NCBI GenBank assembly: GCA_035645275.1
Contig: DASQMX010000023.1
Coordinates: forward strand, 6,328 to 70,327
Origin: Paranoxybacillus sp035645275
Lineage (GTDB): Bacteria > Bacillota > Bacilli > Bacillales > Anoxybacillaceae
Length of the DNA stretch: 64,000 nt
Direction of reading: 5' to 3'
The notes beneath the pieces are model-generated. The model searched no databases and was not told where the DNA came from. It saw nothing but the letters and a program-made list of their open reading frames with translations. Below are positions 24,794 to 33,657 of the stretch, piece by piece; position 1 is the stretch's first letter; each line of letters starts with the position of its first letter. The translations under genes and the position numbers were made by a program.

Positions 24794-25447
24794 ATGCTTG
24801 ATTTTTCAATTATTGTTGAGCATTGGGATATGTATATGCAAGGCTTTGGCAACACAGTGAAAGCAATCAAGCTTGCTTTATTGGGCAGCTTACTGATAGG
24901 AATCGTGATCGCTGTATTCCGGATTGCCCCAGTAAGACTGTTCAATTGGCTCGGGGCGGCATACGTTGAATTTATCCGAAATATACCACTGATTCTAGTT
25001 GTATTTATTTTTTTCTTTGGGTTCCCGGCGCTCGGAGTTCGTTTAGATTCGTTCACTGCTGGAACTTTAGGGCTTACTGTTTACACTGCAGCTTTTATCG
25101 CTGAAGTGATTCGTGCGGGAATTCTTTCTGTTCCTAAAGGGCAGATGGAGGCAGCGCGTTCTTCAGGTCTTACCTATTTACAGGCAATGCGCTACATTAT
25201 CTTGCCTCAAGCGATCAAACTTGTTATTCCACCGCTGGGCAATCAGTTTATTAACCTAGTAAAAAACTCTTCCGTACTGGGAGTTATTGCTGGGCTTGAT
25301 TTAATGTATTTCGGGGACTTAATTTCATCGGAAACGTTTGTTACGTTTGATGTTTACATTTTTGTAGCAGTGTTTTATCTCGTCTTAACCGTTCCACTAA
25401 GCCTCGGCGTCGGTTTTCTCGAGCGTCGTTTGGCAAGAAGACGATAA
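24794..25447 (+). CDS. glnM: Glutamine ABC transporter permease (first)
   Basis: 217 residues with about five membrane segments and the permease EAA loop (EAARSSGLTYLQAMRYIILPQAI), typical of HisM/GlnP family permeases. ATG 24794 is preceded by AAAGGGGGAG; an in-frame upstream ATG lies in the hairpin region. It forms a heterodimer with the next gene's product and couples to GlnQ. The distance to glnH (205 bp) is enlarged by an IS-like remnant. Confidence 0.86.
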   Translation: MLDFSIIVEHWDMYMQGFGNTVKAIKLALLGSLLIGIVIAVFRIAPVRLFNWLGAAYVEFIRNIPLILVVFIFFFGFPALGVRLDSFTAGTLGLTVYTAAFIAEVIRAGILSVPKGQMEAARSSGLTYLQAMRYIILPQAIKLVIPPLGNQFINLVKNSSVLGVIAGLDLMYFGDLISSETFVTFDVYIFVAVFYLVLTVPLSLGVGFLERRLARRR

Positions 25448-25462
25448 AGGGGGGGAGATAAA

Positions 25463-26113
25463 ATGGATTTTATTGGCGCATACTCTCCGATTCATCTTAA
25501 ATTTTTGCTTGAAGGTTTTTTAGTTACGCTTGAAGTAGCATTTATATCGATTGTGCTCAGTTTTGCGATTGGAATTGTTATAGGAGTGTTGCGTTACGCG
25601 CGAATCCCTGTCGTTGCTCAAGTTTTGGCGGTAGGGGTTGAGACGATTCGCAATCTTCCTCTGTTATTGATTATTTTCTTTACCTACTTTGCTTTGCCTG
25701 AAGTAGGTTTGAAACTGGATAAATTATATGCGGCGATTTTGGCGCTTGTCATTTTTGAATCAGCGATGCTGTCAGAAATTGTACGAAGCGGATTAAATTC
25801 GATTGAAAAAGGACAAATTGAAGCAGCGCGGGCATCTGGCCTCACCTATATACAGACGATGTGGTACATTATACTGCCGCAAGCATTGCGTCGCATGGTA
25901 CCGCCAATTGTAAGCCAGTTTATCTCTTTATTAAAAGACACGTCGCTGGCTGTAGTCATTGCTTTGCCAGAGCTGATGAACCATGCGCAAATTATTAATG
26001 GAAGAAATGTCAACTATGTCATTCCTATTTTCCTGCTCGTTGCTCTCATGTATTTTACAGTGAATTATTCGTTGTCCTTGGTTTCCAAACGATTAGAAAA
26101 CAAACAATTATAA
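25463..26113 (+). CDS. glnP: Glutamine ABC transporter permease (second)
   Basis: 216 residues, about five membrane segments, EAA loop EAARASGLTYIQTMWYIILPQALRR. Close paralogue of the upstream permease. It follows 15 bases after glnM with AAAGGGGGGGAG before ATG 25463. Completes the glnQHMP importer. A hairpin with a T-rich tail separates it from the kinase gene downstream. Confidence 0.86.
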   Translation: MDFIGAYSPIHLKFLLEGFLVTLEVAFISIVLSFAIGIVIGVLRYARIPVVAQVLAVGVETIRNLPLLLIIFFTYFALPEVGLKLDKLYAAILALVIFESAMLSEIVRSGLNSIEKGQIEAARASGLTYIQTMWYIILPQALRRMVPPIVSQFISLLKDTSLAVVIALPELMNHAQIINGRNVNYVIPIFLLVALMYFTVNYSLSLVSKRLENKQL

Positions 26114-26140
26114 ATATTTTAACTTTTTGTATTGCTAAAT

Positions 26141-26190
26141 CTCCATTTCTTAATATAATTTATTATAATTAGGAAATGGAGTTATTATTT
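26141..26190 (+). terminator. Terminator or attenuator between glnP and the kinase gene
   Basis: Stem CTCCATTTCT / AGGAAATGGAG (26141-26150 with 26171-26181), followed by TTATTATTTTCT. Confidence 0.6.
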
Positions 26191-26212
26191 TCTAGTGTAA
26201 AAGGGGAAGTCC

Positions 26213-27481
26213 ATGCGTGATCGTCTATTGTTGTTGCTAGTGATTATGCTAGCTACTGCTTTTTTTGGGGAAATGAAAGTGACTCCATTTGGTGGTACGT
26301 TTCGATTTTCGTTGGGAAGTGTTGCCTTCTTTTTCGGATTGTTATGGTTTCATTCCGTTCCTACTCTTTTGGCTGGTTTTTGTACGGGAGTGTTTATTAC
26401 AGGATTTCGGGTTGCCATCGATGTAATAATAGAAAATCTATCATGGTACGAAAGTCTATTGACTCATTTTCCGGCTGCTTTTTATTACTTTAGTTTTGCT
26501 TTGTTTGTTTATTTAATGAGGACGTGCCAATATACGGAGTTTCCGATTCGGGTAGGATTGATTGGAGCGACCATTGATTTTGCTTCGAACATTATTGAAC
26601 TATCGATTCGACAACTCATGGGCGAGTCGCCACTCATTATAAAGGAAACTATTTTTATGTTGCTTTTGTTCGGCATCTTACGCAGTTTCTCTGTAGTGGG
26701 ATTGTACAATATTTTATCGATTCGCCAAATAAAAGCTTTAGGAGAAGCGCGACGGCAAGAACTCGAACGCCTTGTGATGATTAATACAAGTCTTTATGAA
26801 GAAGCGTTCTATTTACGTAAGTCGATGACACATATGGAGGAAATTACGCGGAAAAGCTACGAGCTTTATACACGTCTGCTCGAGTCGGAAAAAGTAGAGC
26901 CGAGCATGGCTTTGTATATTGCTGAACATGTACATGAAGTGAAAAAAGATTCGCAACGAATTTTAGCTGGTTTGTCTAAGTTGATATGTCAAAAGGAATT
27001 TGCCTTACGCATCAATATTGCTGAACTTTGTGGAATGGTCGTCCGCGCCAATCAAAAATATGCGGAACTCTTAGGAAAATGTATTCGTTTTGAAAAAAAA
27101 TGTAGTGTGAATTTGTTTACCAATCAGATATATGCTCTTCTTTCAGTGTTGAACAATTTAGTAGCTAACTCAGTGGAAGCGATTTCATCTTCAGGCTGGA
27201 TTGAACTGCGGGTAGAACTGGAAAAAGGCGAAACCGTGTTTTATGTGATCGACTCTGGACCGGGAATTCCAAGAGAAGACTGGGATTGGGTGTTTCAACC
27301 AGGATTTACTACAAAATATGATGAACAGGGTAACCCGTCGACAGGAATCGGTCTAACGCATGCGAAAGAGATTGTTGAAAGTTTAAATGGACGCATACAA
27401 TTAACCCATGATAATTCCGATAGAACGCAATTTGAAGTAAGAATACCAACTGACCAACTACTTCGAGAGGAGGAGGTCTGA
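26213..27481 (+). CDS. glnK: GlnK (YcbA)-like sensor histidine kinase
   Basis: 422 residues. Residues 1-180 form five to six membrane segments with no large external loop; then a coiled region with the likely phosphoacceptor in IAEHVHEVKKDSQRILAGL (~240-258). The ATPase domain has N-box NLVANSVEAI, G1 DSGPGIP and G2 GIGLTHAKEI. Architecture and its partner (YcbB-type regulator, overlapping stop/start at 27478-27484) match the B. subtilis glutamine-sensing GlnK/GlnL pair. Here it sits directly behind glnQHMP, so it probably controls that importer. ATG 26213 is preceded by AAAGGGGAAG. Confidence 0.8.
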   Translation: MRDRLLLLLVIMLATAFFGEMKVTPFGGTFRFSLGSVAFFFGLLWFHSVPTLLAGFCTGVFITGFRVAIDVIIENLSWYESLLTHFPAAFYYFSFALFVYLMRTCQYTEFPIRVGLIGATIDFASNIIELSIRQLMGESPLIIKETIFMLLLFGILRSFSVVGLYNILSIRQIKALGEARRQELERLVMINTSLYEEAFYLRKSMTHMEEITRKSYELYTRLLESEKVEPSMALYIAEHVHEVKKDSQRILAGLSKLICQKEFALRINIAELCGMVVRANQKYAELLGKCIRFEKKCSVNLFTNQIYALLSVLNNLVANSVEAISSSGWIELRVELEKGETVFYVIDSGPGIPREDWDWVFQPGFTTKYDEQGNPSTGIGLTHAKEIVESLNGRIQLTHDNSDRTQFEVRIPTDQLLREEEV

Positions 27482-28407
27482 TGTCGCTTCGTTTTTTTCT
27501 GATTGAAGATGACCGGGTTGTTCGAAAAATGCTGGAGAAAATTATTACGGAAAACGGTCTGGGCGAGGTAGTAGGACAGGCGGAAGATGGACTCGATGTA
27601 TCGATTGACCAATTGTATTCGGTTGATGTCGTGCTTATTGATTTGCTCATGCCGGGACTTGATGGCATTCAAACGATGAAAAAATTAAAAGCAGAAGGAT
27701 TTGCTGGTCAATTCGTTATGATTTCCCAAGTAGAAAACAAAGAAATGATTGGACAAGCTTATCTGCAAGGTGTAGATACATATATTCAAAAACCGATTAA
27801 CCGTTATGAAGTTGTGTCTGTGTTGAAACGGGTCGCTAATCATCTGTCTCTCGTCTCTTCCCTTCATTCCATCCGTAAATTGGTGCAGGAGATAGATAAA
27901 AAAGAGAAGAACGATTATAGTGAGACAGAACAAACAAGATTAAGTGTTTATGAGAAGAATCATCTTCAACAGAAAGTACGCCAGCTTCTTTTGCTATTAG
28001 GAATTGCCGGTGAAGCTGGAGCATCTGATTTGTTGTTAATTATGCAATGGCTTGCTGAGAAAGAAGAAAAAGACCAGCCGTTAAACGATTTGCCGCAGCT
28101 GAAGGAACTATATATGCAAATCTTGCGTCAGATACAGAGAAATGAAGACGAAAATTCGTTACAAAAAGAGATGCGGGCTATGGAACAGCGAATTCGCCGC
28201 ATGGTCTTTCAAGCTTTTACCCATTTGTCTTCACTTGGCTTGACTGATTACACGAATCCTACCTTCGAGCACTTTGCCCCACGTTTATTTGATTTTGAGG
28301 AAATTCGCTTGCGTATGAAGGAATTGGAAGCTGGCGAGAAAACGACGAAGTGCCGGATTAACGTAAGAAAATTTCTCTCCGCTTTTTATATGGAAGTGAG
28401 AGGATAA
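27481..28407 (+). CDS. glnL: GlnL (YcbB)-like response regulator
   Basis: 308 residues. Receiver domain 1-120 with acidic pocket E9/D10/D11, phosphoacceptor Asp54 (VVLIDLLMPG) and Lys in YIQKPIN. The C-terminal ~170 residues (LLLLLGIAGEAGASDLLLIM.., then RRMVFQAFTHLSSLGLTDYTNP..) are the YcbB-type output domain, an unusual helical DNA-binding domain restricted to this regulator class. Its start overlaps the kinase stop codon. It would activate glutamine uptake/use genes when glutamine is sensed. Confidence 0.83.
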   Translation: MSLRFFLIEDDRVVRKMLEKIITENGLGEVVGQAEDGLDVSIDQLYSVDVVLIDLLMPGLDGIQTMKKLKAEGFAGQFVMISQVENKEMIGQAYLQGVDTYIQKPINRYEVVSVLKRVANHLSLVSSLHSIRKLVQEIDKKEKNDYSETEQTRLSVYEKNHLQQKVRQLLLLLGIAGEAGASDLLLIMQWLAEKEEKDQPLNDLPQLKELYMQILRQIQRNEDENSLQKEMRAMEQRIRRMVFQAFTHLSSLGLTDYTNPTFEHFAPRLFDFEEIRLRMKELEAGEKTTKCRINVRKFLSAFYMEVRG

Positions 28408-28504
28408 CAGCATATACGGCAACTTAATTTTTCAACAAATTTGGAGCAGAAATATTAAAAATAATGGAAATATGATAAAATGAACAAAAAAGGGAGGGTA
28501 TGTA

Positions 28505-29140
28505 ATGAATTATTCAACAACGTATCAAACAAGCCCAGTAGCTAAGTTAGTTTATGCGTTTTTAACAGCATTAGCGGTTGCTGCTTTCGGATTTTTTGCC
28601 GGACAATGGGTTCCGGTAAGCATGGTGCTTCCGCTTATTATTTTAGAATTTATTTTATTATTTGCCATGATTGTAGCACGAAGCAAGAAATCAGTTGGCT
28701 ATCCTCTCATGTATAGTTTTATGCTTGTATCAGGATTGACTCTGTATCACGTGATTGCCAACTATATCAATATTCTTGGCGCTGGCGAAGTATTTAAAGC
28801 ATTTGCCTTAGCGGTTGTTTCGTTTGTAGGTGTTGCGATTTATGCAGCAAGAACGAAAGAAGATTTTTCGTTCTTAGGCGGATTTTTAACAATGGGCTTG
28901 TTTGCTTTATTAGGATTATTGCTCATTCAATTATTTATTCCGTTTTCAAGCGTAGGGCAAATGGGAATTTCCGCTTTAGGAATTCTGATTTTTCTCGGAT
29001 TTACGATTTTTGATATTAATCGTTTAGCGCGCTATGGCTTTATGGAAGAAGAAATTCCAATGATTGTCGTCAATATTTATCTTGATTTTATTAATTTATT
29101 TACGTACATTTTACGCTTCTTTGCAAGCGATGAAGATTGA
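28505..29140 (+). CDS. yetJ: Bax inhibitor-1/YetJ family membrane protein
   Basis: 211 residues, seven predicted membrane segments, typical BI-1 pattern ending with FTIFDINRLARYG and NIYLDFINLFTYILRFF; conserved Asp residues in the last helices (D172-region and D196-region) are those that gate the B. subtilis YetJ pH-dependent calcium leak. Size fits (YetJ ~214 aa). ATG 28505 is preceded by AAGGGAGGG. Monocistronic between two terminators. Confidence 0.87.
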   Translation: MNYSTTYQTSPVAKLVYAFLTALAVAAFGFFAGQWVPVSMVLPLIILEFILLFAMIVARSKKSVGYPLMYSFMLVSGLTLYHVIANYINILGAGEVFKAFALAVVSFVGVAIYAARTKEDFSFLGGFLTMGLFALLGLLLIQLFIPFSSVGQMGISALGILIFLGFTIFDINRLARYGFMEEEIPMIVVNIYLDFINLFTYILRFFASDED

Positions 29141-29153
29141 TAGAGCATTTATA

Positions 29154-29192
29154 AAGGACTGTCCTCGATTTTGAGGACAGTCCTTTTTCTTT
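29154..29192 (+). terminator. Terminator of yetJ
   Basis: Perfect 13-bp stem AAGGACTGTCCTC / GAGGACAGTCCTT with a 6-base loop and T5. Confidence 0.93.
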
Positions 29193-29237
29193 TTTATAAA
29201 CAAACTATTTTTTAACGCTTTAACGTTTTAATGTGAC

Positions 29238-29251
29238 GGGGGTCAGACCCC
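29238..29251. repeat. GGGGGTCAGACCCC core, intergenic copy
   Basis: Palindromic core of the dispersed TCAGAC element, preceded by CTTTAACGTTTTAATGTGAC. A second copy with the same left flank (CTTTAACGT) lies 228 bp further on, inside the next gene. Confidence 0.7.
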
Positions 29252-29439
29252 TAAATCAAAGATGCACAACAAAAAGGCGAGATTACCTTTCACTTGATAC
29301 ATTGCTATTTTACTTAAATGTCAAAGACACAGGAGAAAAACTACAAATGATGACGTATAATGAATAATGAAGATTTAGAACGCTTCGCTGAAGAACTAAC
29401 CGTGCTGTTTTTCTATGGTGTAAAGGGGGAAAGAGACAG

Positions 29440-30819
29440 ATGACACTTTATCACTTTAACGTATCGGGGGTCAGACCCCTTTTAGAAAAACAAAAAGAAT
29501 ATTTTCGTACGGGTGTAACGAGGGATATTGATTTTCGGCTTCGACAGTTAAAAAATTTGAAATCTGCGATTAAACGGTATGAAGAAGAAATCATCCAAAC
29601 GTTAAAAGCGGAGTTGCGCAAGCCAGAGTTGGAAGCATATAGTGCAGAGGTTGGGTTCGTGTATGAAGAAATCAATTTTATTGCGAAGAGACTGCGCAAG
29701 TGGGCAAAACCAAAACGGGTGAGAACACCAATTACTCATATTGGCTCGCGAAGCTATATTTATCCGGAGCCGTACGGAGTCACTTTAATTATTTCTCCGT
29801 GGAATTATCCGTTTCAACTTGCCATTGTCCCGTTAATCGGTGCTATTGCTGCTGGCAACTGTGCGGTAATCAAGCCGTCGGAATATACGCCGAAAATGTC
29901 CCATCTTCTTAAAAAAATGATTTCAGAAACATTTGATGAACGTTATATTGCTGTCGTAGAAGGTGGGGTGGATGTTAGTACAGAATTGTTAAAATTGCGT
30001 TTTGACCACATTTTCTTTACAGGTAGCGTTCCCGTTGGAAAGATTGTCATGGAAGCGGCTTCCAAACATTTAACGCCCGTTACGCTTGAACTCGGCGGAA
30101 AAAGCCCAGCAATTGTAGATGAGAGCGCAAATTTAGAACTTGCTGCCAAACGAATTGTCTGGGGGAAATTTTCTAATGCTGGTCAAACGTGCATTGCTCC
30201 TGATTATCTGCTCATTCATAAACATGTCAAACAACCGCTGATTGAAAAAATGAAATACTACATTCGCGAGTTTTATGGAGATAGCGAACGATATTCCGCG
30301 ATTGTGAGCGAACGTCACGCTGAGCGTCTTGTTCATTTTTTGAAAACAGGAACGATTGTCCATGGGGGACGTTATAACATCGAAAAACGTTGGATTGAAC
30401 CGACAATCGTCGAAGGAATTACGTGGGATGATGATATCATGAAAGAAGAAATTTTCGGCCCAATATTACCGGTGCTCGAATATGAATCGATTGATGAGGT
30501 ACTTCAAATGATTCAGCAATATGAGAAGCCGTTAGCCTTATACTTATTTTCTGAAAACCGAAACGTTCAAGAAAAAGTGATTGAGCAAATTAGCTTTGGC
30601 GGCGGATGTTTGAATGATACAATGCTGCATATTGCCAATCCGTACCTTCCTTTTGGCGGGGTAGGGCAAAGCGGAATCGGTGCCTATCACGGTAAAGCTA
30701 GTTTTGATACTTTTTCACATTATAAAAGTATTCTTAAACAAACGACAAAATTTGATTTATCTATCCGCTACCCAAACAATCCAAATGCATTAAAATGGAT
30801 AAAAAAACTCTTCAAATAA
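29440..30819 (+). CDS. ywdH: Aldehyde dehydrogenase, YwdH family
   Basis: 459 residues, NAD(P)-dependent oxidation of an aldehyde; class 3-type ALDH with the hydrophobic/basic C-terminus (FRYP..IKKLFK type) seen in membrane-associated fatty aldehyde dehydrogenases. Catalytic Glu217 (LELGGKS) and Cys251 (AGQTCIAPDYL) are present, as is FFTGSVPVGK for the cofactor. High overall similarity to B. subtilis YwdH (456 aa). Odd: codons ~9-14 (SGVRPL) are encoded by the dispersed repeat core GGGGGTCAGACCCC, so the N-terminus is remodelled but in frame. ATG 29440 is 10 bases after AAGGGGG. Confidence 0.88.
   Translation: MTLYHFNVSGVRPLLEKQKEYFRTGVTRDIDFRLRQLKNLKSAIKRYEEEIIQTLKAELRKPELEAYSAEVGFVYEEINFIAKRLRKWAKPKRVRTPITHIGSRSYIYPEPYGVTLIISPWNYPFQLAIVPLIGAIAAGNCAVIKPSEYTPKMSHLLKKMISETFDERYIAVVEGGVDVSTELLKLRFDHIFFTGSVPVGKIVMEAASKHLTPVTLELGGKSPAIVDESANLELAAKRIVWGKFSNAGQTCIAPDYLLIHKHVKQPLIEKMKYYIREFYGDSERYSAIVSERHAERLVHFLKTGTIVHGGRYNIEKRWIEPTIVEGITWDDDIMKEEIFGPILPVLEYESIDEVLQMIQQYEKPLALYLFSENRNVQEKVIEQISFGGGCLNDTMLHIANPYLPFGGVGQSGIGAYHGKASFDTFSHYKSILKQTTKFDLSIRYPNNPNALKWIKKLFK
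29466..29479. repeat. GGGGGTCAGACCCC core inside the ywdH reading frame
   Basis: Same palindromic core as at 29238-29251, preceded by CACTTTAACGTATC. It encodes Gly-Val-Arg-Pro in frame near the N-terminus of the aldehyde dehydrogenase. Confidence 0.7.
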
Positions 30820-30831
30820 ACATTTTAGTTA

Positions 30832-31095
30832 TGGGTCCCAATTGGCTTAATTGAAAAAGATGATTGGTCAAAAAGGAAACTTTCATACGAAGGTCCGACA
30901 CAAATATTTTTATATACAGATGGTTTACTCGCGGCTTTCGGGAAAAATTTAAAAGATTGCCACGAAACTTTAAAGTCTTTGCACAATGTATATAAGGAAG
31001 AAAATCATCGAACCGTCGAATCGATTCAACAAAAAGTCATTAAATTTGCGGAAGATAACGATATTTCTCTTGTTTGCATTCGTATTTATTCATAA
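30832..31095 (+). pseudogene. C-terminal remnant of a SpoIIE/RsbU-type PP2C phosphatase
   Basis: The frame gives VPIGLIEKDDW, FLYTDGLLAAFG and DNDISLVCIRIYS before the stop at 31093-31095. (L)PLGL, LYTDGL and D.ISLV.IR are the last conserved blocks of PP2C (SpoIIE-type) phosphatases. No start, no ribosome binding site and a stop codon just upstream: ~85 residues of a protein normally several hundred long. It begins only 12 bases after ywdH, so a deletion probably joined the two. Intact relatives control anti-sigma-factor antagonists. Confidence 0.7.
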
Positions 31096-31101
31096 ATTGT
31101 G

Positions 31102-31146
31102 AAAAGCCATGAAGACACGCTTACCTCGTTTTCATGGCTTTTTTAT
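31102..31146 (+). terminator. Terminator after the phosphatase remnant
   Basis: Stem AAGCCATGAA / TTCATGGCTT (31104-31113 with 31131-31140), 17-base loop, T6. Confidence 0.85.
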
Positions 31147-31343
31147 CGTGGTTGTAAAATAGAATCAGTTTTTTCATTAGCAAACCATGTAGAAAACGAC
31201 CATTTTGGATATAAATTAAGCTTACAAAAGAAAAAATTTTAAAATCACCTTTACTTGTCATTAAGCAACGCATTGATTTTTAATAGAAAGCGTCGCCCAT
31301 TTTCTATTAAAATATTAGTTGGGCCAAATGAGGTGAGGAAAAG

Positions 31344-33596
31344 ATGAGGAAAAAAAGTCTTTCTCAATTAATAGAAGAATTAAGAAACAATCCGAATGTC
31401 GCGTATTGGCATGAAATAGAACCGCAAGAAGCGAAAACGGTTCCGATGCCTGACAGCGTTGACGAGCGCCTTCGAAAAGCGTTAGAACAAAGAGGAATTG
31501 CTGCACTTTATACTCATCAATACTCTGCTTATGAAGCGCTTCAAGAAGGAAAAAATATTGTCGCAGTAACGCCAACCGCTTCTGGTAAGACGCTTTGTTA
31601 TAACTTACCAGTGCTTCAAGCGATTGCGCAAAACCCAAGCCACCGGGCGCTTTACTTATTTCCGACAAAAGCGCTTGCGCAAGACCAAAAAAGTGAGTTA
31701 AACGAGATCATTGAGGAAATGGAAATTCCGATTAATAGTTACACGTATGATGGTGACACGGCGCCGAGCATCCGGCAAAAAGTGCGGAAAGCGGGACATA
31801 TTGTCATAACGAATCCTGATATGTTACATTCTGCGATTTTGCCGCACCATACAAAATGGGTATCATTATTTGAAAATCTAAAATATGTCGTTATTGATGA
31901 ACTTCATACGTATCGAGGGGTATTTGGCAGTCATGTTGCCAATGTGATTCGGCGCTTAAAACGCATTTGCCGTTTTTATGGAAGCAACCCCCAATTTATT
32001 TGCACATCAGCAACGATTGCCAATCCGAAAGAGCTTGCCGAACATTTAACGGGGGAACCAATGACCCTTATCGATAATAATGGAGCTCCTCGAGGGCGGA
32101 AACATTTTGTTTTCTATAACCCGCCTATCATTAACAAACCGTTAAATATTCGGAAAAGCGCTGCCGTAGAAGTGAATCATCTTGCTAAAGAATTTTTGAA
32201 AAATCATATCCAAACGATTGTGTTTGCCCGCAGCCGTGTAAGGGTAGAAGTGATTTTAAGTCATATTCAGGAACTGGTTAAGGACGAGCTAGGTCCTAAA
32301 ACGATCCGGGGTTACCGTGGAGGGTATTTACCGAAACAGAGAAGAGAAATTGAAAAAGGGTTACGGAATGGTGACATTATCGGAGTCGTTAGCACAAATG
32401 CCCTTGAGCTTGGCGTTGATATCGGTCAACTTCAAGTATGTATTATGACCGGTTATCCTGGAACAGTCGCGAGCACATGGCAGCAAGCAGGACGGGCTGG
32501 GCGAAGACATGGTGATTCGCTCATTATTATGGTGGCCAGTTCTGCGCCAATGGACCAATATATTGTCCAGCATCCGGAATACTTTTTTAACCGTTCGCCA
32601 GAATCTGCCCGCATTAATCCAGATAATTTAATTATTCTTGTTGATCATTTAAAATGTGCCGCCTATGAATTACCGTTTCGCAAAGGTGAAACATTTGGTC
32701 ATATCGAAGTCGATGAAATCATGGAATTTCTTACGGAAGAGCGGGTGCTTCACTACAGCGGCGGAAAATGGTATTGGATGAATGACTCGTTTCCGGCACA
32801 TAATATCAGTTTGCGTTCTGCTTCGCAAGAAAATGTCGTTATCATTGATATCTCCCAAACAGCGAATCATAAAGTAATCGGAGAAATGGATCGTTTCAGT
32901 GCCATGACTTTATTGCATGAAGAAGCGATTTATCTTCACGAAGGAATACAGTATCAAGTAGAAAAGCTGGACTGGGAAGAGAAAAAAGCGTATGTAAGAG
33001 AAGTGGATGTTGAATATTTCACAGATGCCAACCTAGCTGTGCAACTAAAAGTGCTCGAAGAAGATAAAACAGCCGAAAGGAAGTTTGTCCGTTTACATTA
33101 CGGTGATGTAATGGTAAACGCTCTTCCAACGATATTCAAGAAAATCAAGCTAAGCACGTTCGAAAATATCGGTTCTGGTCCCATCCATCTGCCGGAAGAG
33201 GAGCTGCATACTAGTGCAGCATGGATTGAGTTTTCAGACGAGATATTTCCTTTAGGTACTCAAACGTTGGAACAAGTACTGATCGGCATTTCTCATGTTT
33301 TAAGCCATTTAGTCCCGATATTTGTCATGTGTGACCGCGGTGATGTGCATGTCGTACCACAAATAAAAGCGGCACATTCTGGATTGCCAACGATCTTTTT
33401 ATACGACCGTTATCCAGGCGGTATTGGATTATCGGAAGAAGTGTTTAAGCGGTATGACGAAATCATCAAGGAAGTGAAAAATGTAGTTGAAAGTTGTCCG
33501 TGTGAAAAAGGCTGTCCTTCGTGTATAGGAGTGACAGAGGAAACAACCGATGATATAAAACAAACGATTTTAGCGTTTTTAAATAAGCTGGAATAA
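31344..33596 (+). CDS. mrfA: DNA repair helicase MrfA (YprA)
   Basis: 750 residues, superfamily 2 DEAD/DEAH helicase. Walker A TPTASGKT (76-83), VIDELH (motif II), TSATI (motif III), STNALELGVDIG (motif V) and QQAGRAGR (motif VI) are intact. The C-terminal MrfA-Zn-binding (DUF1998) domain has CPCEKGCPSC. In B. subtilis MrfA acts with the nuclease MrfB in a UvrA-independent excision pathway for mitomycin C adducts. The partner gene follows 61 bases later. ATG 31344 preceded by GAGGTGAGG. Confidence 0.93.
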   Translation: MRKKSLSQLIEELRNNPNVAYWHEIEPQEAKTVPMPDSVDERLRKALEQRGIAALYTHQYSAYEALQEGKNIVAVTPTASGKTLCYNLPVLQAIAQNPSHRALYLFPTKALAQDQKSELNEIIEEMEIPINSYTYDGDTAPSIRQKVRKAGHIVITNPDMLHSAILPHHTKWVSLFENLKYVVIDELHTYRGVFGSHVANVIRRLKRICRFYGSNPQFICTSATIANPKELAEHLTGEPMTLIDNNGAPRGRKHFVFYNPPIINKPLNIRKSAAVEVNHLAKEFLKNHIQTIVFARSRVRVEVILSHIQELVKDELGPKTIRGYRGGYLPKQRREIEKGLRNGDIIGVVSTNALELGVDIGQLQVCIMTGYPGTVASTWQQAGRAGRRHGDSLIIMVASSAPMDQYIVQHPEYFFNRSPESARINPDNLIILVDHLKCAAYELPFRKGETFGHIEVDEIMEFLTEERVLHYSGGKWYWMNDSFPAHNISLRSASQENVVIIDISQTANHKVIGEMDRFSAMTLLHEEAIYLHEGIQYQVEKLDWEEKKAYVREVDVEYFTDANLAVQLKVLEEDKTAERKFVRLHYGDVMVNALPTIFKKIKLSTFENIGSGPIHLPEEELHTSAAWIEFSDEIFPLGTQTLEQVLIGISHVLSHLVPIFVMCDRGDVHVVPQIKAAHSGLPTIFLYDRYPGGIGLSEEVFKRYDEIIKEVKNVVESCPCEKGCPSCIGVTEETTDDIKQTILAFLNKLE

Positions 33597-33657
33597 AAAG
33601 CAACCATCATTTTTGTTGACAAATACAATATGCGATATCTAAAGCGAGAGGTAAGCG

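Noticed and set aside
31315..31668. 117-codon frame antisense to the start of mrfA
   Set aside because: Complementary shadow of a clearly conserved helicase N-terminus.
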